Shown: in pieces, positions 1 to 9,100 of the stretch
Position numbering within the stretch: the first letter of the stretch is position 1
How the letters are laid out: each line of letters opens with the position of its first letter
Notes under the pieces: generated by a model
Database searches by the model: none
Seen by the model: only the letters and a program-made list of their open reading frames with translations
What the model was told of the DNA's origin: nothing
Made by a program: the position numbers and the translations under genes
Assembly: GCA_028565635.1 (NCBI GenBank)
Contig: JAOXYB010064378.1
Span: forward strand, 1-10,379
Length of the DNA: 10,379 nt
Direction: 5' to 3'
Source: Phoronis ovalis
Taxonomy: Eukaryota > Phoronida > Phoronidae

Positions 1-48
1 TAATATCTGAATTAATAGTATATTTATTTAATAAATACATACATGTAG

Positions 49-159
49 GTCTTTGATTTCTTATGGAGACTTGTGAGTCATGACATTTGGTTTATTTGGG
101 AAAGGGCTGAGTGGCTTCAACATGAAGACAACAAAGTTCTATGTGAAGTCCCTTTTAAG
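49..159 (+). CDS. Exon 1 (visible): C-terminal end of first CH domain
   Basis: 37 codons, phase 0 at both ends. An in-frame TAG at 46-48 coincides with the acceptor AG, so the exon should begin at 49; its polypyrimidine tract is weak. The peptide opens with VFDFLWRLVSHDIWF, which resembles the last helices of a type 1 CH domain, where an LLW-x-hydrophobic pattern follows the conserved core. It continues with a charged stretch (WERAEWLQHEDNK) and ends in EVPFK before donor GTAAAT at 160. The N-terminal part of this CH domain must be encoded upstream of the window. The GTG at 73 and any ATG-like start here are not translation starts. Confidence 0.82.
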
Positions 160-3100
160 GTAAATATTTCTAATCATATAAATCAACAAATTTATTTTTC
201 TTGCAGATGTCCTTTTTATAACAGTATAAAAATAATATATAAATATATATTTATAACTCCAAGTTGAAGCAAGAGAATTAAAATTGAATAACAAATTTAA
301 AATTCAGTATATTGCAATCATAATAAGTGGGCAACAATTTAAAAATTATAAAATTTACCTTAATTAATTAATTTAACTTAATTAATTTAATTATAAAATG
401 TCCTTTAACCATTTAGATAGTATATCTTTTTTTTCAGAAATCAGTGGAATAATTGATGTATAAGAATTTACTGCATAATTTTTTCTATGTACTTATGTTT
501 TGAAATAATTATACATAAGCCGAACTAAGTGTTGTGTTACACTTTTATGGATTTTATATATGATACCTCAGCAGTTAGCACAATGCAACAGATGGATAAA
601 CTTATAAAAGCAGAAACTTTTCAAACAATAAGCAATCAAAATTAGTGAGCAAATGCATTCTAATTAGTGGTGTTTTGTGTTTATTAACAATGTAATTTTC
701 TTTTTATATTATTAGTGCTTCACATTAATACATTTATTGTTTACAGTGGATACCCGAACCTCCTCCTGTGGTAAAAAAGAAAATTAAAACAAAAAAATCT
801 TTATTGTCTGGTTTTGGAGCAGCTTCAATAATACAAGAAGAGGAACCTGAAGACCCAAGTGTTAGTTAACTTTTGTTTACCAAACATACATTTATTTGTT
901 ATTATTTCAAATTACATTCAAAATATGAAATAAGGATCTCTGTAAACTTGTAATCATTTGAAACAATTATTTTATTATTGAAAAATAATTCTGATTTCTG
1001 TATCTAAAAGCATCTTTAAAATCCTGTAATAAACTTCATTATAATATGCCTGTGTTTTCAATAAAATTAAACCTGGAGTTGCCTTGGAAATATTGTGTTC
1101 CTTGGTGACATCACACTGTTGAATCTGTCACTAGGGTTGTCATCATATTCAATGCAAACTTGAATTTAAAAAAAAATAGACAGACATACTTCATTTTTTG
1201 GAACCCCCCAAATATGTATGAGATGCTACTACCATGAAAACTTTTAGCATTTGGTGAAATACTGTAAGTGTTGTTTAATTTTTCAGTCACCTGATGTTTT
1301 CGAAGGATATGAACCATATCCTGGATCAGAATACTGTAAGAACTTTAAAGGTGCAAAACGGCGGCATCCTGATAATTACCCAGCACCAGATGATTGTATT
1401 TTGGATCTAATGAATCAACATCTTAAAATGACATGGGAAGGAAGAAGACTGCAATGTATGGTGAGTTATCATTTTATTAAAGTATACAATCATTTAAAGT
1501 ATAGCAATTCATTTGTAACTGTACGTATATTAAGATATAGGCATTGTTTTGTGTGTATCACATTCTAATATTATAAGAAATAACAGGTTTAGGTATAAGT
1601 TTTGATAATAATCCATTATTTATTATTATAATTGTAAAGTTAATTTTAAAAATTAAAATGAATATTTTAGAGCATTGATGATTTTGTGGATAGTCGAGTT
1701 TTATGTGCCCTAGTCAACTCTATTGTACCAGATACATTCACTACTGAAGTATTGCTCAATGACAGGTAAGAATACCTAAGGAAAGACTTTTCAGAAACAT
1801 AAAATTATATATTTATATGAGTGCAGCAGTTTAACAACAATATCTATTTGTATTCACATACTGAGTGCATGAACTTTGACTGTTTTTATTTAAGTGCTGT
1901 ATTAAAGAACCCACAATAAATGTCATCATCTAGCAGAGAAAGTATATTCCGATGTTCCTCATTTGAATGAAAATAGAACTGTACCTTTGTATGCACTTCT
2001 TCTAGTTTAAACAACTATTAAAAAATACTTTTACTTAGTGGAATAACCAACTATATTGATAAGCTGACAGTCTCTACACTATATTAATTAAAAATACTTC
2101 TTTTTTTGAGAAAAAATCGATGCATTATTTTATTTCCCAAGATATGGCCTTTTGCTTTAATGGTTATAAATTTTATTTATGTTTAACCAAATAATTTCTG
2201 TATTTTATATTTTATACTAATTTAGATGGACTGTTAACTTGTGCCTTCGAACTGCAGACAAAATGTTTTATGGCGATAATCCAATGGATTCATCTGATTT
2301 AGTGGAGGTAATTTAAATTTTTTTTTTTTTAAACAGTACATAAACAGCACATATGTTGAATTATTCATGTTTGTCATGGTACATGTTTACCTCATTGACG
2401 TTGCACAAATTTGCCATCAGCCCGTTATATTAAGCAGCAGTGAAATATGTTGCTAGCGACAATTCTGCTAGTGTATTTTGATATTATTAATGAGTTAACA
2501 TTGTAATATTTTTTATTATTATTTATCATTTTAGGCTGATCCACTGGCAGTTTGTGCATATTTTTGTTATTTCTTTATGATTGCTTACAAATACAGGCAA
2601 TGCAAGGCCGTTATTAACAGAATGGTAAGTAGGTAGTTACACATTAAAAGTGTCACAAGATATATAATTAAAGAAAACTGACATGAGATGTCATCTGGTT
2701 GAAATGAGGCAATAAATGTACTTATTGACAAAAATGTTCAAAGTAATGAAGATGCTTCTGGCGCCATGTGATTATCATGAATAGTGTTGTTATATACTTA
2801 ATCACTTTGACAGTAAGTTTGTTTGTAATTATATGTAAACCCAGGAGAGTAAAATTCTGAGCTCTCATAAAGGCAATGAAAGTAACTTGAGAAATTCAGT
2901 AGAATCTTTATAAAAACTGTTGAACAATGATTTGGCAAAGGCCAAGATACTTTTACTTTGCAATTCAAACCAACTATTCAACAAAAAGTACCTGTGTCCC
3001 AGTGAAACACTAGTCTAAGCCTGGGCTTTTCAATAGCTTTAGGAAACTCTGTACATAAGCACAAGGTTCTCAGACTGTGGCTGGACGTTTTAACTAGAAA

Positions 3101-6100
3101 CACTAGCAAAACCAGCCACAGGACATATGACACAAGGACAATTACTGTAAATTAATATCTAAATATTTTTTCTGCAGAGAACGTTACAACAGCTAATCCG
3201 TGAATGTTCCCTCGAATTAGAAAGTTTTCCGTCTGTTGTGGTTAACATGCAAGACTTGAGGAAAAAGAAAGATATTAAACAAAATATGGAGGATCATAAG
3301 GAAGGTATTAAGAACAGCTTTTGAGTTTAACAAATCTTTGAATCAATTCTACCTTATTTAAGTAACACTCCTTACTTATCACATTGTTAGTAGACCCAAA
3401 TACATGAAAATGTAGGTAGATATGCTGTCTTTTGCTTCCTCAAACTTTGTGTAGTAGCTCAGCCAGAAAAGAGAAGCCTTAGTACTCTTCATCATTAGAA
3501 ACCTACTAATTAATATGTTGATTGCACACACACACACAATTCTGTTCAGTGCAATTTTGTAAGCATTTCATAGAATGGTTTAATAGTGTTATTATTCATT
3601 TTCTGTTATCTTGCAGCTCTCAAAATTCTTGAAGGAAAGTTTGACATTGCCTATTGTCAGGAATGGGTGGACCATGTGATAAAAGTCCAAAAAGAGGTTA
3701 GAATTGGAAATTATTTAATAAATGTTTTTCAGAAATTCGTCTTTGCAATAGTATAGACCTGTTTGTTACTTTGTTGAAGGTGTCAGAATTTATATTAAAG
3801 ATATTAATAGTACATTTCTTTAACAAAGACTATCCTCTCAGAAAAAAATGTCCCACTTCAAGTAATACGACTATAATTATAAATATCATTTTTCAGCTTT
3901 ATCGTTTAATATAATTATTGTTTTTATTATATTAACTTTTGTATGTAGACTCATCATCATATTCGAGAGAAGATAACACAGAGATTTGATACTATGAAAG
4001 TGCCCAGGAATATAACCATCAATGATTTATGTCTCTCATTGGTGATTAATTTGGTATGTTGACATTTACATTAATTTTAATTACTGTAACAGTAAGTAAG
4101 TATAGTCTTTAACCACATCTCCCAAAATTGAGCTACTGATTGCAGTTGCGTGGGATAATGAGTTATTGAATTTAATAAACAAGTACATTTTAATTCTATC
4201 ATAAATTTTAATAAAAAACACAAATTTTGGCAAGTTGCTGAAACTAGGAATAAAAGAACATAGAAAAAGAATTTTAAAAATGATATTTTAATTTTTCTAA
4301 TATTGCTGAATGCAAAAGATATTATATAGATTTTAAAAGCTGAAAACTAAGATGAAAGGGATTACAGCCTAAAAACATGTTTATTTACTAAGTCACAGCT
4401 TCCATAATTATGTAACATACACTAATTTATTATTCTGTGAGCCAGATGTAATAATATCATATCAGTCAAGACATTATCATTTATTTGGTCATTTAGAATT
4501 TAACTGGTGGGGCTGGATTTTATCACAACACAGAAAAGGAAGTTTGTGCAGATGGAAGAAGAATTATTCTTAGGACTAAAGAAACTGGTGAATTTATTGA
4601 TGATTTCACTGCAAAAAACAAAAGTAAGTTACTGAAAGTATCAGCCAGAGACTTTCCTTGTGGTGCGAGCAACAGAAAGAGTAATGTCAGACACATAATT
4701 AAAAAGTATAATATAATTATGTAACTTAAGAAACCAACAAAGAAATACATTATTTTAATTATCAAATGTATGTAAGTTTTGTTTTATGTTGTGACCTTGA
4801 CCTATATGTGATTCTTGCATATTGTTGTTAGATTCATTAAATAAATGTTTTTTAGCTCTAGTGAGAAAAATTTTGAAGCTAAAGACATATGATATAGTAG
4901 AAGTCAATCCAACACATTACCCTCAGTATGATGTAAGTCGCATATTTACTACAGTTACTGTAACTTTGCTGATCATATTGCTTGTAATGTTTCGCACACA
5001 GTTCATTTATTGCAAGTTTTTAGTTACACAGAATGTTTTGCTTAAATCAAATTAGAATTATAATCAACATTAAAACTTCGAATACATTAAAATTATAATA
5101 ATTGTATTAATAGATTAAATTACTATTTCTTTTCATAATTCAGGGATTTATACTAACTTTCATGAAAACAAGTAAAGTATAATATCTCAATAATGATTGA
5201 CTGCCCATTTAGTATATGTGGTGGGTGGTAGATTGGCTGCCACAATAAAGTATCAACACCTTCAACTGTAAACAAGATTGATAATAAACATTTCGTAGTG
5301 TATTCTGGAATATCCACACTAACTTATTGTTTTCATTGTTAACATTTAAAAAAAAATGTCTTTCAGTTTTTCTTTGAAAGTTTATCCCGCAACAAGCAAC
5401 TAAAAAATGGAACAGAATTTCTTTATCAAGTATTTCCTGGAAACCATATTGCGTGGCATAAGATTTTTGTACGGGCTGCGAAAGATGAGGAGATTGAAAC
5501 AATCAAACGTATGGTTGTATTTTTCAAAACATCTCCTTCATTCATAAATGGAAAAGAACCAAGTGCAGGGAATACTGCTTTACATTGGGCATGTAGAGTT
5601 GGCTGTTTTGTAAGTGAAATTATAATTATTTCATAAATCGTTTGATAAAATTTACATCTTTTTAATTTTAGTATCTATTTTCTGAAGGAGGCATTTCAAC
5701 AAAATTAATGGCATGGTGTTTGTGATAGATAGTCATTAGAATTTGTAATGGCAAAACTTGTATGTGCCATGTGTAGAATATTTACCAGTAAAGATGATAT
5801 GAATGTGCTTTTGATGCAGGGTTGAACGAGGTAGGTTTCAGAGACCGGTTAAGCGGTCTACGGTAGTGTAAGGGCTAAGGGTACACAACAATCATGTGTA
5901 AATCCTATGTTACGCAAAAAGTTAAAGTTCACTTGTTTTAATGAGTTATTTAAAATAACAATTTTCAAAAAGTACTCATTGCTTGCATCCAATTAAATAA
6001 CAGATAATGCAAACAGATTTTTTATTTATTGATAGTTTTTTGTAATAACTAATTAAAAAAGAAAGATATTTCTCATAGTGAATATAATGATGAGTTATAA

Positions 6101-9100
6101 TGGGTTAATTTTTTTTAGAAAATGGTGGAATATCTTCTTGAAAGTGGAGCTAACATTGACATAAAGAATAATTTCCGATACACTCCACTGTTTTCTGCTA
6201 TTGAGGGTATGCAGAGAAGAATTGCTCATGTGAGTATTAAACTTGTGTTGTATTATTCTGTGTTTGTTAGTCTTTATTAATATGACTTTTTTATGTAGTT
6301 TTATTGTGAATAAAGTTACAAAACGACTAACTGTCTGCAAAAAAGACTTCAGCATTCGGTTCATTTCGTAATGTTTGTCAATGTATACATAGTTTTACAT
6401 GAATTTGTCTTAAAAACATGCTTGTACTTGTTTTTATAAATCATCACAAAATAATTAATAAATAATTATGTGGTGTAATTCAGCATGAGAAAAGCAATTT
6501 TTTGTTTAAAAAACATTGTTTCTACTTTGAAATTTTACTATGCAGTGATTTTTGCAGTTTTTTGCATTTTCTCATTCGTAATGTTTTGGTTCTAAGTGTC
6601 ATTTTGTTAATTGCAGATTTTGTTTTGAGACAGTTTTGTTGGTATCTGTTTTTTTCCTACATCTGTCATTGTTCATGTACTTGCTTGATGCAAATGACTA
6701 TAAACTTAACTTTAATACCAGGCTAGATAAAAAATTTGCAAATAAATGGCATTATTTCTGTTAGTATAACTTTTAATATATTTTTAAAACAAATTTGTGG
6801 GTAAAATTTATATCCTAAAAAACACTAGAATATTATTACTATTACTTTGATTTGATTATAATTGAAACATATGTAAGGAAACCAAAATTTAAAAAAAAAA
6901 TGTAGGCCTCTATTGTGAATTAGTCAATCATAGAATATATACTTAATAGTCAAAACTGTCAAATAGGCATCCTTGCTTACAAGCATGTGTTCTATCTGAA
7001 GAATAAATTTTGATAGTATAACAGAATGCAAGCTTGTCTATACTGTTGGTTTTACTTCATGCTATTTATGTACTATTTTCAGCTCTTGATTGAATGGGGA
7101 TGCGATGTACATGGTCGAAGTGTAAGAGGAACAACAGCTTTTGAAACTATAAAGAATGATGAATTTCGAGATTATCTCATAAGTAAGACATAATTGTTAT
7201 CTTGTATGAAAGTTCGACAGTTCTGTAAGTCATTAAACCTAAAGAGCATGATCTCTTAAAATTTGATTCAATGTTTGCCTAGTTAACACACAGCAGGTAA
7301 TTTTTCACTCGGTTAGTTATTTACTGCAAATAATTTCATAAGGCCGGCAAAGGTTTGTGATATGGAAATTATTGCATAAATGAATAATATTGCATTGTAA
7401 TAGCAAAACATCTATTTGACAAGGTACTTGTTACCTGTGGAAAAGCACTATTTTCAGATTAGAAGACTGAATGTTGTATGTTTTTTAAAATGTTTGAAGA
7501 ATATAGGTAATCAATGCAGGCACTAAATTATTTCAATACCTCTACAGAATCTTAGTTAGTGTATTTTATGTTATTCTTGGCAGATATGTACGAGCATTAT
7601 GCTGATGTTGTGCCAAAAATCATGGAAGGTAACACAACGTTGTTGGAGGAGGTTGTCAGACATCATACAACGGGCACTAGAGAGTTTTGTAGCCTTAGAA
7701 GCAGGTATGAAACTGATCAAATATTACTATAATAATTATTATTATAAGTACTAGATATTTTGTCTGCCACAACTGAAAAAATTGTCAACCTTTGACATTT
7801 TGTCCACTGTCGTATTACTCAATTCTTCAGCATTGCTTATCAGTTGGGTTATGTATGAGCCAGTCATAACCACCTTGCAGTCAGGTGGTATTACATGATA
7901 CTACTGTGACAGTAACCTTTTGTTGAAATACTAATAATGTGATCTTTAAACCTTTCTACTAACAAGGATTGTGGTAGGTCTTTTTTGCACATCTTTGAAT
8001 TGTTTTTTTAGTTTTGAAATTCAGTGTTTAGTGATTTGCTAGCCTATCAATTATAAAAATATAAACAGCAAGTTGAGTATTCAATCTCTCTCTAAGCATG
8101 CATACTCTGTCAGTTAAATTTGTTTGTGATAAACTATCAAAATTAATGCTTTTGCAAGTGTTTTAAAACATTAATTCATGTATACCTCAATTTTTTTTAA
8201 ATACACTGGCACTTCCCATAATCATTATTTAGACTATTTTTACAAGTTATTATTATGCAACAGTAGAATATTTTTTCAAATAAAACTTGTTTTTACACTG
8301 ACCAGTACCACCAAGAATTCTATTATTTTTGTACTCTATTCATTTATCATTTTTGTTGTAATTTACTAATGAATATATTAATGTATGCTTTTTGAAACCA
8401 TTAATGTGTCATGCCGCTATTAAAAGGTTTAATTGTTTGGTCACACATTGAACATTCCTCTCCCTGCAAAAAATAGAAGATCTTGCAACAAGACCAAAAA
8501 CTTTGATGCTTTAAGTATGATTCAATATTTGATTAAATTTATTTTAGAAGTATACGTACCTTAGTTTATTTTCCTTAATTAGAATCAATTTGACATAAAT
8601 GAACAAACTTCATGCTGCGATGGGGTATTATGAATTCTATTTAGTATACATGTAATTATTTTGTTTTTGTTTAAGGTGTATCAATGGCAGCACATTATTA
8701 CATACTTCTGCATATTTCGGCGTTCATTCTGTTCTGCGATTGCTATTAACTAAGAAATTGGATGTTAACCTTCTTGACTATAAAGGGGCTACTCCTATCC
8801 ACAGAGCTAAAGATGTTACAACTATGAAGGTAAGCACATGTACTAATCAAATTCTAATATTTGTTCTGTTTGGTCCATAAATTATACTTAATGTGCAAAA
8901 GAAGGAAGAGATCAATATTTCCTAGACAAAGCATCTTCTACACATTGGACATTCAAACTTTGAGCTTCAAAAAAATTCAGTTTGCGGGACAAAAATCATC
9001 CAGTTTCCCGGTCCAGTTTCATCATTACTGTGGGAATGAATACAAGGGAAAATGACTATGAAGATCACCTATCTGATTGTAACTGCCATATTTACCAACA

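Noticed and set aside
191-222. Strong acceptor-like TTTTTCTTGCAG ending at 206
   Set aside because: Only 47 nt after the exon 1 donor, and the following frame hits a stop within five codons. The acceptor at 746 gives a phase-matched, protein-like exon.
238-255. 18-bp perfect A/T palindrome
   Set aside because: Pure A/T palindromes of this size are expected now and then in such AT-rich introns; no associated element.
73-267. A 64-residue + strand frame taken as a small gene
   Set aside because: Its first part is exon 1, which extends upstream to 49 in the same frame; after the donor at 160 the translation is intron and loses protein character.
1029-1066. AATAAA signals in intron 2 as the end of a short transcript
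   Set aside because: The frame after exon 2 stops immediately, the hexamers are common by chance here, and the exon 2 to exon 3 junction is phase-consistent.
2990-3140. Possible hAT-like transposon fragment (TTCTCAGACTGTGG resembles words near some hAT ends)
   Set aside because: No paired terminal inverted repeats, no 8-bp target duplication and no transposase coding; resemblance is too short.
5209-5502. 97-residue minus-strand open frame
   Set aside because: Antisense to exon 12, low-quality composition, no motif, and the + strand reading carries clear family-like sequence.
5815-5890. tRNA or tRNA-derived SINE head
   Set aside because: The hairpin does not fit a cloverleaf, and clear A-box and B-box promoter sequences are missing.
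6095-6364. 89-residue minus-strand open frame
   Set aside because: Antisense to exon 13, which encodes canonical ankyrin sequence on the + strand.
6502-6726. 74-residue + strand open frame in intron 13
   Set aside because: Phe/Leu/Cys-rich product of T-rich intron, no splice or start support, no recognisable domain.
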